Positions 1 to 8,770 of a DNA stretch of 64,000 nt are shown piece after piece. The position numbers and the translations under genes were made by a program. The notes under the pieces are model-generated. The model made no database searches and was not told the origin of the DNA. It saw only the letters and a list, made by a program, of their open reading frames with translations. Position 1 is the first letter of the stretch. Each line of letters begins with the position of its first letter. The stretch spans positions 69,529-133,528 of the forward strand of contig JBKJPX010000030.1 in NCBI GenBank assembly GCA_046594215.1. The letters are read 5' to 3'. This stretch comes from Panacagrimonas sp046594215. Lineage in GTDB: Bacteria > Pseudomonadota > Gammaproteobacteria > Nevskiales > Nevskiaceae.

Positions 1-81
1 CGGGCCAATCGGCTCGCCCTGCTGCATCAGCTGGACGTGATGTGCCGCGAGGTTGCGGACTTGTCCTGCCTGCCGGGCTGA
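1..81 (+). CDS. glyS: glycyl-tRNA synthetase beta subunit, C-terminal end (partial)
   Basis: The window opens inside a reading frame (frame 1) that ends with TGA at 79-81. The last 26 residues contain NRLALLHQLDVMCREVADLS followed by CLPG. This resembles the C-terminal end of GlyS, where RLALL...VADIS is typical. GlyS is the large subunit of the heterotetrameric glycyl-tRNA synthetase and charges tRNA-Gly in the cytoplasm. The stop overlaps the ATG of gmhB by one base (TGATG), and the order glyS-gmhB is common in Xanthomonadales, which supports the call. Only a short tail is visible, so the assignment rests on motif memory and gene order. Confidence 0.72.
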   Translation, partial: RANRLALLHQLDVMCREVADLSCLPG

Positions 82-626
82 TGGACAGCCCGGTGAAACT
101 CGTGATCCTCGATCGCGACGGCGTCATCAACGAGGACTCCGACGACTACATCAAGTCGGTGGCCGACTGGCAGCCGATTCCCGGCTCGCTCGAGGCCATC
201 GCGCGCCTGTCCCAGGCGGGCTGGAAGGTGTTTGTTGCCTCCAACCAGTCGGGCATCGGACGCGGGCTGTTCGACTACGACGCGCTGGCCGCGGTCCACG
301 CCCACCTCCACCAGGCCGTGATCGCACTGGGCGGACACATCGAGGGCATCGCGTTCGCGCCCGAGCACCCGGATGCGACCACCGAGATGCGCAAACCGAA
401 TCCCGGGATGCTCCGCGATATTGGCAAGCGCTTGCAGGTGGACCTCGAAGGGGTGTCCTTCGTGGGGGACAGCCTCACGGACGTGCTCGCGGCCCAGGCG
501 GCCGGCGCTCGCCCCATTCTGGTGCGCACCGGAAAAGGGCGACGCACGGAAGCAGTGCGCGAAGCGGCTGGCGTGCCGGTCTACGCCGACTTGGCGGAAT
601 TCGCGGCCGCGCTGCTCGCCGGCTGA
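81..626 (+). CDS. gmhB: D-glycero-D-manno-heptose 1,7-bisphosphate 7-phosphatase
   Basis: HAD-superfamily phosphatase of 181 residues that removes the 7-phosphate from heptose 1,7-bisphosphate in LPS core precursor synthesis (cytoplasm). The start at 81 overlaps the glyS stop and puts the catalytic DRDG motif at residues 11-14. An upstream in-frame start at 42 would lie inside glyS. Other motifs are SNQSGIGRG (54-62), RKPNPGM (104-110) and VGDSLTD (128-134), the last supplying the Mg-binding Asp. Oddly, the four zinc ligands of typical GmhB (a CPH...C.C loop before RKP) are replaced by A93, E95, T101 and M103. The enzyme may therefore lack structural zinc, or may be a related HisB-type phosphatase. 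Cotranscription with glyS is likely. Confidence 0.85.
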   Translation: MDSPVKLVILDRDGVINEDSDDYIKSVADWQPIPGSLEAIARLSQAGWKVFVASNQSGIGRGLFDYDALAAVHAHLHQAVIALGGHIEGIAFAPEHPDATTEMRKPNPGMLRDIGKRLQVDLEGVSFVGDSLTDVLAAQAAGARPILVRTGKGRRTEAVREAAGVPVYADLAEFAAALLAG

Positions 627-630
627 GACC

Positions 631-1005
631 TCAACGACCGCAGACCGCGTAGTCCTCACGGCGGCGCTCGATCTCGATGCCGATGCCCTTGACGTCCGGA
701 ATCGCGCCCGGCTTGTCGATGACCAAGCGCACGGTCAGCACGGGAAAACGCTCGAACAGCGTGCGGGCGACCTTTTCGGCGAGAGTCTCCAGCAGCTCAG
801 GCTTCAGGGCGAGGGCGATCTCGCGAACCGTGTCACCGATCGCGGCGTAGTCGATGGAGTCGCGCATTCGATCGGAGGCGGCCGCTTCGCGCGTGTCGCA
901 GCCCAAGTCCACGTCGAAGAGCAGCGGGCGTACCAGTGTGCGTTCCCAAGCGTGGATGCCGATGATTGTCTCGACCTTCAGGCCGCGGATGTAGATCTTG
1001 TCCAT
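631..1005 (-). CDS. folB: dihydroneopterin aldolase
   Basis: 124 residues, the normal size for FolB, which converts 7,8-dihydroneopterin to 6-hydroxymethyl-dihydropterin and glycolaldehyde in folate synthesis. The N-terminus DKIYIRGLKVETIIGIHAWE carries the conserved Glu (residue 21). A conserved Tyr lies in SIDYAAI (Tyr53), and the catalytic Lys lies in VIDKPGAI (Lys98). It is convergent with gmhB, with only four bases between the stops and no hairpin visible there. It starts about 90 bases from the divergent phosphatase gene at 1099, so promoters for both must lie in that short gap. Confidence 0.93.
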   Translation of the reverse strand: MDKIYIRGLKVETIIGIHAWERTLVRPLLFDVDLGCDTREAAASDRMRDSIDYAAIGDTVREIALALKPELLETLAEKVARTLFERFPVLTVRLVIDKPGAIPDVKGIGIEIERRREDYAVCGR

Positions 1006-1098
1006 GGGGGCATTGTATTCGTGTGCCCCGCGGCTGCTTTCGCGTCCCGTGTCGCAGGTCTACGATGCGCGCCCCGTTTTGTTTTGGCCGGCGACGAC

Positions 1099-1878
1099 AT
1101 GCCACACAGCCCGCACCTGCAAGCTGCGCTCGAAGCCGCCGACGTGGCAGGCGAGATCATTCGTAAGGCCTTTCGCGGCAACTTCGCCGTCGACTACAAG
1201 GCCGACGCCAGCCCGGTAACCGAGGTCGACGTGGCGGCCGAGAAGGCAATACGGAGCCTGTTGTCGACCCGCTTTCCCGATCACGGCTTCTTTGGCGAGG
1301 AAACCGGGCGCTCGGCGATGGACGCGGAATATCTTTGGCTGGTGGACCCGATCGACGGGACCAAGGCCTTCGTTCGCGGCTACCCGATTTTCTCAGTCCA
1401 GATTGCGCTCATGCATCGTGGCGAACTGGTCCTGGGTGTCTCCAGCGCGCCCTGCTGGAACGACGGTCGTGGGGAACTGGCCTGGGCCGAGAAGGGCAAA
1501 GGGACGCATCTCGATGGCCAACAAGTCGTCGTCTCCGCGACCGACTTGCTGGGCAAAGCCACGCTTTCTACTGGCAACATTGCCCGGCTCGCGGCCTCGA
1601 AGGCCTGGATGAACCTGGGCGCGTTGATCCCCCGGCTGCACCGCATTCGCGGTTACGGCGATTTCCTGCACTACCACTTCCTGGCCAGCGGCAAGCTCGA
1701 CGCGATCGTCGAATCCGATGTGAACATTCTCGACATCGCCGCCCTGGCGGTGATTGTTCGCGAAGCGGGGGGTGTATTCACGGATCTACGCGGGGAACCG
1801 ATCGGGCTGGAGACGACCAGCGTGCTTGCGGCTGTCCCGGCCCTCCATTCCGAATTGCTGAAGTCGATCGAGTATTGA
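1099..1878 (+). CDS. hisN: inositol monophosphatase family protein, histidinol-phosphatase type
   Basis: 259 residues of the FIG/inositol monophosphatase superfamily. The metal-binding motifs are GEE (66-68) and DPIDGTKAF (83-91), and a late Asp in the NILDIAAL region completes the metal site. Family members dephosphorylate histidinol phosphate, inositol phosphate or PAP. The spacing and the F.RGYPIFSVQIAL stretch resemble HisN-type histidinol-phosphatase, but CysQ or SuhB activity cannot be excluded from sequence alone. I chose the ATG at 1099 because it gives the normal family length. The longer open frame upstream runs across gmhB and folB and is not a fusion. It is monocistronic by context. 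Confidence 0.8.
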   Translation: MPHSPHLQAALEAADVAGEIIRKAFRGNFAVDYKADASPVTEVDVAAEKAIRSLLSTRFPDHGFFGEETGRSAMDAEYLWLVDPIDGTKAFVRGYPIFSVQIALMHRGELVLGVSSAPCWNDGRGELAWAEKGKGTHLDGQQVVVSATDLLGKATLSTGNIARLAASKAWMNLGALIPRLHRIRGYGDFLHYHFLASGKLDAIVESDVNILDIAALAVIVREAGGVFTDLRGEPIGLETTSVLAAVPALHSELLKSIEY

Positions 1879-1956
1879 CCCTTCGGCCATGCGGTTTTTT
1901 CGAATCGTGCGCCTATACTCGAACACTTGTTTAGTTACGTCGAGGAGATTCCAAAC

Positions 1957-3408
1957 ATGAATACAGCCGTGTCCTACCTGCCGTCCGCGCTCAATTCCGG
2001 AAACGCCAGCGAGATCGACATCCGGCGAGTGTTCGAACGTCAGCGCGAGACGGCGCTGCGACTGCGCACCTCGACGGTCGCCGAGCGCATCGCCAAGATC
2101 ACGCGTCTTCGTGATGCGGTGCTCGCCCACCGCGAAGCGATCCGCGCCGCAGCGCTGAAGGATTTCCGCAAGCCCGCGACTGAGGTAGACCTCACCGAGG
2201 TCCTGCCGATCGTGATGGAAGCCAACGATGCGCGGCGTCACCTCAAGCGGTGGATGCGACCCAAGGGCGTGTGGCCCACGCAGATGATGTTCGGCACGAA
2301 GGGTTATGTGCAGTACGAACCCAAGGGACGCTGCCTGATCGTCTCGCCGTGGAACTACCCGGTGAATCTCACCTTCGGTCCGCTGGTGTCCTGCATCGCG
2401 GCTGGAAATACCGCGATCCTGAAGCCCTCGGAGATGACGCCCAATCTGTCGGCCGTGATGGTGAAGATCACGCGCGAGATCTTCTCCGAGGACGAGGTGG
2501 CCATCTTCGAAGGTGACGCCAACGTCTCCACCGTGCTGCTCTCGCTTCCGTTCGACCACATCTTCTTCACCGGCTCGCCGGCGATCGGCAAGGTGGTGAT
2601 GGCAGCGGCCGCCAAGAACCTCACGAGTGTCACGCTGGAACTCGGAGGCAAATCGCCGACGATCGTCGACGAAAGCGCCGATCTGCCGCTCGCCGCCAAG
2701 ACCGTGGCGTGGGCCAAGTACACGAACAACGGACAGACCTGCATCGCCCCCGACCATGTGTATGTCCACGCCGCGGTGAAGGACGAGTTCGTGCGGCTGG
2801 TGAAGGAGTACATCGCCAACGCATACGGCGAGGGCGCGGCGGCACAGCGCTCGCCCGCGCTCGCCCGCGTCGTCAACGAGCGCCATGCGCTGCGTGTGAA
2901 CGCTCTGCTCGAGGACGCCAAAGCCAAGGGGGCCAAGGTGCTCACGGGCGATTCGGTCGATATCAAGGACTGCTTCATCGCGCCGACCCTACTGACCGAT
3001 ATCCCGCGTGACGCGAAGATCATGGACGAGGAGATCTTTGGACCGCTGCTGCCGATCATCTCGTTCACGAACCTTGACCAGGTCATCGGCGAGATCAACG
3101 CCATGCAGAAGCCGCTGGCGCTCTACGTCTGGAGCCGCACCGAGTCGAACATCGAAGCCGTCATGAAGCGCACCAGCTCCGGCGGCGCCTGCGTCAATCA
3201 CGCGGTCGTGCAGTTCCTGCATGGGAATCTTCCGTTCGGCGGCGTGAACAACTCCGGCATTGGCAATGCCCACGGCGAGTACGGATTCCGCGCTTTCTCG
3301 CACGAGCGCGGCGTGGTGCGCACCCGCATCATGCTTGCACGCATGTTCTTCCTGCCGCACAAGAGCTGGACGCAGAAGATCATCAATCTCCTGATGAAGA
3401 TGGTCTGA
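1957..3408 (+). CDS. aldehyde dehydrogenase (ALDH3-like class)
   Basis: 483 residues of the NAD(P)-dependent aldehyde dehydrogenase superfamily, oxidising an aldehyde to a carboxylic acid. Glu228 in TLELGGKSP is the general base and Cys262 in NNGQTCIAPD is the nucleophile. The cofactor region is PWNYP and FTGSPAIGK. The compact length and the hydrophobic/basic C-terminus after ERGVVRTR resemble ALDH3-type or coniferyl-aldehyde-type enzymes, which act on fatty or aromatic aldehydes. The start at 1957 follows a GAGGAG ribosome site at 1942-1947. A strong terminator follows at 3456-3498, and a convergent TetR regulator lies beyond it. A role in fatty aldehyde removal is inference only. Confidence 0.9.
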   Translation: MNTAVSYLPSALNSGNASEIDIRRVFERQRETALRLRTSTVAERIAKITRLRDAVLAHREAIRAAALKDFRKPATEVDLTEVLPIVMEANDARRHLKRWMRPKGVWPTQMMFGTKGYVQYEPKGRCLIVSPWNYPVNLTFGPLVSCIAAGNTAILKPSEMTPNLSAVMVKITREIFSEDEVAIFEGDANVSTVLLSLPFDHIFFTGSPAIGKVVMAAAAKNLTSVTLELGGKSPTIVDESADLPLAAKTVAWAKYTNNGQTCIAPDHVYVHAAVKDEFVRLVKEYIANAYGEGAAAQRSPALARVVNERHALRVNALLEDAKAKGAKVLTGDSVDIKDCFIAPTLLTDIPRDAKIMDEEIFGPLLPIISFTNLDQVIGEINAMQKPLALYVWSRTESNIEAVMKRTSSGGACVNHAVVQFLHGNLPFGGVNNSGIGNAHGEYGFRAFSHERGVVRTRIMLARMFFLPHKSWTQKIINLLMKMV

Positions 3409-3455
3409 GTCGAGCGCTCGCGCCGGCTACACCGGCAGGATGCTTCTCAACGAAG

Positions 3456-3498
3456 AACGCCCTTCACATCCTGGAATGTGGAGGGCGTTTCGTTTTTT
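3456..3498 (+). terminator. intrinsic terminator of the aldehyde dehydrogenase gene
   Basis: A 14-base stem (AACGCCCTTCACAT pairing with ATGTGGAGGGCGTT, one G-U pair) with a six-base loop, followed by TCG and six T residues. It sits 47 bases after the stop at 3408 and points the same way as the gene. Confidence 0.9.
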
Positions 3499-3519
3499 GC
3501 GGGCGCGTTGCGCCCGGTA

Positions 3520-4170
3520 TTAGGTGCCGGTCTTACGCAGCGGTACGACCACGGCGTTCGCGTCGGGACCGGGCTGGCCGGGAATCAACGAGCGGATCAA
3601 AAAACGAAGGTAGTCGTTGAATTGCGGACCGCTGGGCAGCGCGTCCGGGTTATCGCGCCGCATGCGCACCGTGCCCATGAACGTGGAGTAGGCGAACGTG
3701 GCCCAGTTGCGCGCCTGCGCCGGTTCCATGCCCAGGCCGCGATAGCTGGCCTCGATATAGGCGCGCCAGGCCTCGGTCACTCGCTGCACGCAGGCGCGGG
3801 CTGCGGCGTGCTTGGAGCCCGACAGCGCCAGCAGGATGCGCTCGGCCCGGGCGTCGGTGTTCGCGGCCGATCGAAAGAAAGTGTGAATGCGCTCGCGTGG
3901 CGAGGGCTCCTGTTCCGCACGGGCAATCATGTCGACCGTTTCCTGTCGCTCCCAGACTTCGAGCGCGCGGGCCACGAGCGCGTCGCGATTGGTGTAGTGC
4001 CAGTAGAAGCTGCCCTTGGTCACCTTGAGGACGCGGGCGAGCGGTTCGACGGCGACCGCTTCGATACCGCCGCTGGCGATCACATCGAGCGCGGCTTCCG
4101 CCCAGTGCTCGGCGGTAAGGGTCTGGCGGGGGAGGGGGACGGACGGAACGATGGGTTCTACGGAGGGCAT
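3520..4170 (-). CDS. TetR family transcriptional regulator
   Basis: 216 residues. An N-terminal TetR helix-turn-helix is visible at about residues 20-65 (LTAEHWAEAALDVIASGG, then VEPLARVLKVTKGSFYWHY). The KGSFYWHYTNRDALV stretch is the typical recognition helix and exit helix. The C-terminal ligand-binding part includes an AYSTFMGTVRMRR stretch. The gene is convergent with the aldehyde dehydrogenase and divergent from ctpA (215 bases between starts). The ligand is unknown. It probably represses itself or a neighbour. An imperfect dyad GGGATTAGTCCC at 4230-4241 in the divergent gap could be an operator, but I have no further support for that. Confidence 0.88.
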   Translation of the reverse strand: MPSVEPIVPSVPLPRQTLTAEHWAEAALDVIASGGIEAVAVEPLARVLKVTKGSFYWHYTNRDALVARALEVWERQETVDMIARAEQEPSPRERIHTFFRSAANTDARAERILLALSGSKHAAARACVQRVTEAWRAYIEASYRGLGMEPAQARNWATFAYSTFMGTVRMRRDNPDALPSGPQFNDYLRFLIRSLIPGQPGPDANAVVVPLRKTGT

Positions 4171-4385
4171 CGAACAACTCGTGTGTTGCGGCGCGGAGGC
4201 CTGACGTGCGCAAAGGTACGGGGCAGTATGGGATTAGTCCCTAGCGGTGACGCCGCAACGCGGTGTCTCGAAAGTGAGGAGAGCCGTCAGGTTCGGGTTG
4301 ATCGCGAAGAGGGGCTGGCCCCAAGGGTCTGTGATATCGTCGATTTGACGTTCATTTGCCGGCCTTTTCTGGAGTCTGCAGCACC

Positions 4386-5735
4386 ATGTCAACCCGCTTC
4401 CGCACTCCTCTGGCGCTGACCGCCGGCGTCCTCATTGGTGTCTGCGTCACGCTCGCCGACGGTGTGTTCGCCACGAAGGACAAATCCGCGGCAGAACCTC
4501 TTCCGTTCAAGGACTTGCAGATGTTCGTCGAGATCCTGAACCGGGTGAAGGCGGACTACGTCGAGCCGGTCGAAGACAAGGTACTTCTCGAGAACGCGGT
4601 GCGCGGCATGCTCACCGGCCTCGACCCGCACTCGGCCTACCTGGACGCGGACGAGTTCAAGGAGATGAACATCGCCACGTCGGGCAAGTTCGGCGGGCTG
4701 GGCATCGAAGTGCAGATGCAGAATGGTTTCGTGCGGGTCGTTTCTCCTATAGATGACACGCCGGCGGCCAAGGCCGGCATGCAGCCGGGCGACCTGATCG
4801 TGAAGATCGACGAGACGCCCACCAAGGGCTTGGAGCTCAGCGAGGCGGTGCAGAAGATGCGCGGCGAGCCGGGCAGCAAGATCGTACTCACGGTCGTCCG
4901 CGAAGGCCTGACCAGCCCGCTCGCGGTGCCCATGGAGCGCGCCATCATCAACGTGGCCAGCGTTCGCGGGCGCATGCTCGAGCCAGGCTTGGGCTACGTG
5001 CGCATTTCCAGCTTCACGACGGAGACCAGTGGTTCGCTCGACCGCGAACTCAAGAAGCTCAAGAAGGAAGCCGGCGGCCAACTGCGCGGCATGGTGCTGG
5101 ACCTTCGCAATAATCCCGGCGGCGTCCTCGATGCGGCGGTGAAGGTCAGCGACGCGTTCATCGAGCGCGGGACGATCGTCAGCATCAAGGGACGCGACGC
5201 TGACGGCAATCGTGAATTCAGCGCGACGCCTGGCGACGACCTCGACGGGCACCCGATCGTGGTGATGGTCAACGGTGGTTCGGCCTCGGCGTCGGAGATC
5301 GTCGCCGGTGCACTACAGGACCAGAAGCGCGCGATCCTCATGGGCGACAAGACCTTCGGCAAGGGCTCGGTGCAGACGATCATGCCGCTGCAAAGCGAGG
5401 CTGCGATCAAGCTGACCACGGCGCGCTACTACACGCCGTCGGGCCGCTCGATCCAGGGCGACGGCATCGTTCCGGATATCGCCGTGAAGCCGCTGAAGGT
5501 CGCCAAGGCCGAAGCTGCCGAAGGCGGCTTCGATCCGATCAAGGAAGCTGACCTCAAGGGCAGCCTCGTCAACGAGAAGGAAAAGGTCCAGGCCGACAAG
5601 GACGCCGAGACGGCGCGCAAGAAGCTCGAAGACGATGAGCAGAAGCTCGCCGAGACCGACTACACGCTCTACGAGGCCCTGAACCTGCTCAAGGGATTGA
5701 CGCTCGTCGGCGCGCCCACGCACAAGGGTTCGTAA
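4386..5735 (+). CDS. ctpA: carboxyl-terminal processing protease CtpA (peptidase S41A)
   Basis: 449 residues. The N-terminal hydrophobic stretch (about residues 7-25, FRTPLALTAGVLIGVCV) is a signal anchor, so the protein acts in the periplasm. A PDZ domain spans about residues 95-185 (GLGIEVQ...DTPAAKAGMQPGDLIVKID). The S41 core follows, with NGGSASASEIVAG near residue 296 holding the catalytic Ser and GDKTFGKGSVQT near 320 holding the catalytic Lys. The Lys/Glu-rich tail before the C-terminus is typical of CtpA. Such proteases trim or degrade envelope proteins, including peptidoglycan hydrolases, often with a TPR lipoprotein partner. I prefer the ATG at 4386 over a TTG at 4356 because it begins the signal sequence. 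Confidence 0.93.
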   Translation: MSTRFRTPLALTAGVLIGVCVTLADGVFATKDKSAAEPLPFKDLQMFVEILNRVKADYVEPVEDKVLLENAVRGMLTGLDPHSAYLDADEFKEMNIATSGKFGGLGIEVQMQNGFVRVVSPIDDTPAAKAGMQPGDLIVKIDETPTKGLELSEAVQKMRGEPGSKIVLTVVREGLTSPLAVPMERAIINVASVRGRMLEPGLGYVRISSFTTETSGSLDRELKKLKKEAGGQLRGMVLDLRNNPGGVLDAAVKVSDAFIERGTIVSIKGRDADGNREFSATPGDDLDGHPIVVMVNGGSASASEIVAGALQDQKRAILMGDKTFGKGSVQTIMPLQSEAAIKLTTARYYTPSGRSIQGDGIVPDIAVKPLKVAKAEAAEGGFDPIKEADLKGSLVNEKEKVQADKDAETARKKLEDDEQKLAETDYTLYEALNLLKGLTLVGAPTHKGS

Positions 5736-5751
5736 GAGCGCTCGAGGACGC

Positions 5752-7365
5752 CTAGCGCGGCTCGCGAAGCCCGCGCCAGGCGATCCAGGCGCCGAGGGCA
5801 CCCAGCACCCATGCCACGACCGGCACGCCGAACCAGCGCGCCAGTTCGGATGATCCCACCACCGCCAGGATCGCAGCGGCCACCACCACGGCGCTCCCCA
5901 GCGTGACCAGGCGCTGGCGTCGCGCGCCGTTTCGCATCTCCGCGTGCATCGCGTCGAGCGACTTCTTGCCGATACCCAAGCCTTCGCCGCGTTCGAGACT
6001 CTTGATCGCCTGACTGGCTAGTTCCGGAAGCATCTCGGCGATGTGCGGACCTTCGCGGCGCACGCGCGCGAACATCGCGGTCGGCCCCAGCCGATTGCGC
6101 ATCCAGTCTTCCATGATCGGATGGGCCGTCTTCCACAGGTCAAGGTCGGGGTAGAGCTGGCGGCCCAAGCCCTCGACCTGCAGCAGCGTCTTTTGCAGCA
6201 GCACCAGCTGAGGCTGCACCTGGTATTTGAATCGCCGCGCGATCTGGAACAGACGCAGCAGGAAGAATCCGAACGAGATGTCCTTGATGGGTCGCCCGAA
6301 GATCGGCTCGCACACCGTGCGGATGGCGGACTCGAATTCTTCGACGCGCGTGCCGGCGGGAATCCATTCGCTTTCCACGTGGAGCTCGGCGACGCGCCGA
6401 TAGTCACGGTTAAAGAACGCGAGGAAATTCTCGGCAAGGTAACGCTGGTCGCCCGGGGTCAGTGTGCCGACGATGCCGAAGTCGACCGCAAGATACACTG
6501 GCACTGCGGGATTCGATGCATCGACCAGGATGTTGCCGGGATGCATGTCCGCGTGGAAGAAGTTGTCGCGGAACACCTGCTTGAAGAAGATCTCCACGCC
6601 GCGCTCTGCGAGCACCTGGAAACTCACGCCCATCTCACGTAGGCGGTCGAGTTCGCGGATAGATATACCGTTGAGCCGCTCCTGCACCAGCACGTTAGGC
6701 CGCGTGTAATCGAAGAACACCAGCGGGTGATAGATCAGCGGCGAACCCAACCAGTTGCGGCGCAGCTGCATGCAGTTGGCGCCCTCGCGCATCAGGTCGA
6801 GCTCGTCGAGGATCGTCTTCTCGTACTCGGTGACGATGGCCTTGGGACGCAGGCGATGTCCTTCTGGATGCAGCGTCTCGACTAAGGACGCGAGCGTGTG
6901 CAGGAGTTCGATGTCCTTGCGGATCGCGACCTCCACGCCCGGGCGAAGCACCTTGACCACCACCGCGAAGCCGGGATCGTTCGGCGCCTCGGGCTTCAGG
7001 CGCGCGGTGTGGACCTGCGCGACCGAGGCCGAGGCCAATGGCGTCTCGTCGAAGTCCGAGAACAACACGTCGATCTTCTTCCCCAGCGCGTCCTCGACGA
7101 TGCGCCGCGCCTCTTCACCGGGGAAAGGCGGGACACGGTCCTGGAGCTTGGCGAGCTCCAAGGCGATTTCCGGCGGCAGGATGTCGGGTCGCGTGGACAG
7201 GGCCTGACCGAACTTGATGAAGACCGGACCCAGTTCTTCGAGCGCGAGGCGCAGGCGCACGCCGCGCGGTTCGCCTCCACGCGCCTTGCCGTCCATGAAC
7301 TCCCGCAGGCCGTAGCGCGAGACGACCCGGTGAATGTGCCACAGACGGGAGATGCGTCCGATCAC
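5752..7365 (-). CDS. ubiB: ubiquinone biosynthesis regulatory protein kinase-like UbiB
   Basis: 537 residues, close to E. coli UbiB (546). It is an ABC1/ADCK atypical kinase needed for aerobic ubiquinone synthesis and is membrane-bound through the C-terminus. The family KxGQ motif is seen in ELGPVFIKFGQALSTRPD. The ATP-binding region includes the ASVAQVH Ala-rich loop. The catalytic segment is FHADMHPGNIL, and the metal-binding DFG-like motif is AVDFGIVG. Two hydrophobic segments lie at the end (VVVAAAILAVVG and VVAWVLGALGAWIAW). The GTG start at 7365 overlaps the ubiJ stop (GTGA), which fits translational coupling. A longer frame upstream lies inside ubiJ. Last gene of the operon. Confidence 0.95.
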   Translation of the reverse strand: MIGRISRLWHIHRVVSRYGLREFMDGKARGGEPRGVRLRLALEELGPVFIKFGQALSTRPDILPPEIALELAKLQDRVPPFPGEEARRIVEDALGKKIDVLFSDFDETPLASASVAQVHTARLKPEAPNDPGFAVVVKVLRPGVEVAIRKDIELLHTLASLVETLHPEGHRLRPKAIVTEYEKTILDELDLMREGANCMQLRRNWLGSPLIYHPLVFFDYTRPNVLVQERLNGISIRELDRLREMGVSFQVLAERGVEIFFKQVFRDNFFHADMHPGNILVDASNPAVPVYLAVDFGIVGTLTPGDQRYLAENFLAFFNRDYRRVAELHVESEWIPAGTRVEEFESAIRTVCEPIFGRPIKDISFGFFLLRLFQIARRFKYQVQPQLVLLQKTLLQVEGLGRQLYPDLDLWKTAHPIMEDWMRNRLGPTAMFARVRREGPHIAEMLPELASQAIKSLERGEGLGIGKKSLDAMHAEMRNGARRQRLVTLGSAVVVAAAILAVVGSSELARWFGVPVVAWVLGALGAWIAWRGLREPR

Positions 7366-7994
7366 GCGCCGTCGCGCCGTGGTGCGGCCTTCGAGTTCCC
7401 TTGCTCGAGACGGCGCAGGCGCGTCTCGAGACGGTCCAGCGAATCTCGCGCGTCGTCGACCTCGTTCATCCACTCGCCCACGTCACGACCGCGCGCGAGA
7501 TCGTAGGTCTCCTCTCGTAGGTACTCGGCGCCGTGATCGGCCATCCGGCGCGAATTCCCGCGCGTCCAGTCGACGATGCGCTTGAGGCCGCCGACCACGC
7601 GATGGGCAGCCACGCCGCCGAACATCGGAGCCAGCCACTCTTCGGGATCGAAGCCGACACGCGCAACCATCGCGCGGAACTGCGCGAGCAGATCGACGTC
7701 GCCTTCGACGATCAGGCCGGTGGGAACGCCGGCAGCGCCGTTCGAACGCAGCGCCGCCATCAACGCCGAGGGCGTCGCGCATACTCGGACGTCGGCCGGT
7801 GCCGGCGGCGCGGGCATCACGCGCACGCCCGAAGGAATGAATTCGATCGCGAGGCTCATCGCGCCCGAGGGAAGTGTGAATTCCATACAACGCCCGCTCA
7901 GGCGCGCGCACTCCTCGATCACCGAAGTCTCGAGCCGCAGGAAACGGTTGAGCGCGATCTCGGTCGCCGCGCAGAGCACGGACGGCGCGGTCAT
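7362..7994 (-). CDS. ubiJ: ubiquinone biosynthesis accessory factor UbiJ (SCP2 domain)
   Basis: 210 residues, the usual UbiJ length. The N-terminal half is an SCP2-like sterol-carrier lipid-binding fold (about residues 10-110, with GVPTGLIVEGDVDLLAQF). The C-terminal half is charged and helical (RDSLDRLETRLRRLEQ), probably a short coiled coil. With UbiK, UbiJ holds the polyprenyl head group for the soluble Ubi complex. The sequence is weakly conserved, but the position between ubiE and ubiB is diagnostic in gammaproteobacteria. The start overlaps the ubiE stop by four bases (ATGA), and the stop overlaps the ubiB GTG by four bases. Confidence 0.9.
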   Translation of the reverse strand: MTAPSVLCAATEIALNRFLRLETSVIEECARLSGRCMEFTLPSGAMSLAIEFIPSGVRVMPAPPAPADVRVCATPSALMAALRSNGAAGVPTGLIVEGDVDLLAQFRAMVARVGFDPEEWLAPMFGGVAAHRVVGGLKRIVDWTRGNSRRMADHGAEYLREETYDLARGRDVGEWMNEVDDARDSLDRLETRLRRLEQGNSKAAPRRDGA

Positions 7995-8764
7995 TCGAGG
8001 CGGAAACCCCGATGCACGGCGACGACGCCGCCGGTGAGGTTGTACACCTGCGTACGCCCGAATCCGGCGGTATCCATCATCGACTTCAAGGTGGCTTGGT
8101 CCGGATGCATGCGGATGGACTCAGCCAGGTAGCGATAACTCGCTTCGTCGTTGGCCACCAGGCGCCCCATCAGCGGCAACAACTTGAACGAGTACTGGTC
8201 GTAGATCTTGGAGAGGGTGTCGCTGGTGGGCTTCGAGAATTCGAGCACGAGCAGGCGCCCGCCGGGCTTGAGCGCGCGGCACATCGAACGCAGCGCCTTG
8301 TCCTTGTCGGTGACGTTGCGAAGGCCGAAGCCGATCGTGATGCAGTCGAAGCTGCCCTCTGCGAAAGGCAACATCTCGGCGTTGGCCTGCACGATCGGCA
8401 GGTTGACCACGCCCTTGTCCGCAAGGCGGCGGCGACCTTCGCCGAGCATCGCGGCGTTGATGTCGGACAGCACGACCAGACCGCGCGGTCCCACCTGCTT
8501 GGAGAACTCCCGGGACAGATCGCCGGTTCCGCCTGCGACGTCCAGCACCTTCTCCCCGGCGCGAACGCCGGCGAGGTCGATCACGAAACGCTTCCACAGC
8601 CGATGCACGCCGAACGACATGAGGTCATTCATCACGTCGTACTTGGCGGCGACCGAATCGAAGACACCCGCCACGCGTTGGCGCTTCTCGCCCACCGGCA
8701 CCTGCTGGAACCCGAAGTGCGTGGTCGAACCCGGTGAATTCTTGGACTTGGCGTCGTCGCTCAC
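7991..8764 (-). CDS. ubiE: ubiquinone/menaquinone biosynthesis C-methyltransferase UbiE
   Basis: 257 residues. A class I SAM-dependent methyltransferase that methylates C2 of the benzoquinol ring in ubiquinone synthesis. SAM-binding motif I is VLDVAGGTGDLS (about residues 74-85). The family signatures are KYDVMNDLMSFGVHRLWK near residue 40 and the DCITIGFGLRNVTD motif near 148-161. The C-terminal GGVVAVHRGFRLE is characteristic. Its partners ubiJ and ubiB follow with overlaps, and the DUF971 gene lies six bases upstream, so all four are probably one transcript. Confidence 0.97.
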   Translation of the reverse strand: MSDDAKSKNSPGSTTHFGFQQVPVGEKRQRVAGVFDSVAAKYDVMNDLMSFGVHRLWKRFVIDLAGVRAGEKVLDVAGGTGDLSREFSKQVGPRGLVVLSDINAAMLGEGRRRLADKGVVNLPIVQANAEMLPFAEGSFDCITIGFGLRNVTDKDKALRSMCRALKPGGRLLVLEFSKPTSDTLSKIYDQYSFKLLPLMGRLVANDEASYRYLAESIRMHPDQATLKSMMDTAGFGRTQVYNLTGGVVAVHRGFRLE

Positions 8765-8770
8765 GATGCG

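Noticed and set aside
373..1878. A 501-residue open frame seeming to fuse gmhB, folB and histidinol-phosphatase regions
   Set aside because: Only the part from 1099 has phosphatase motifs. The upstream part overlaps gmhB in another frame and folB antisense, so it is chance.
6374..6389. A parS-like string TTTCCACGTGGAGC inside ubiB
   Set aside because: Only the central CCACGTGG is symmetric. The outer bases do not match parS, unlike the two perfect sites in recF.
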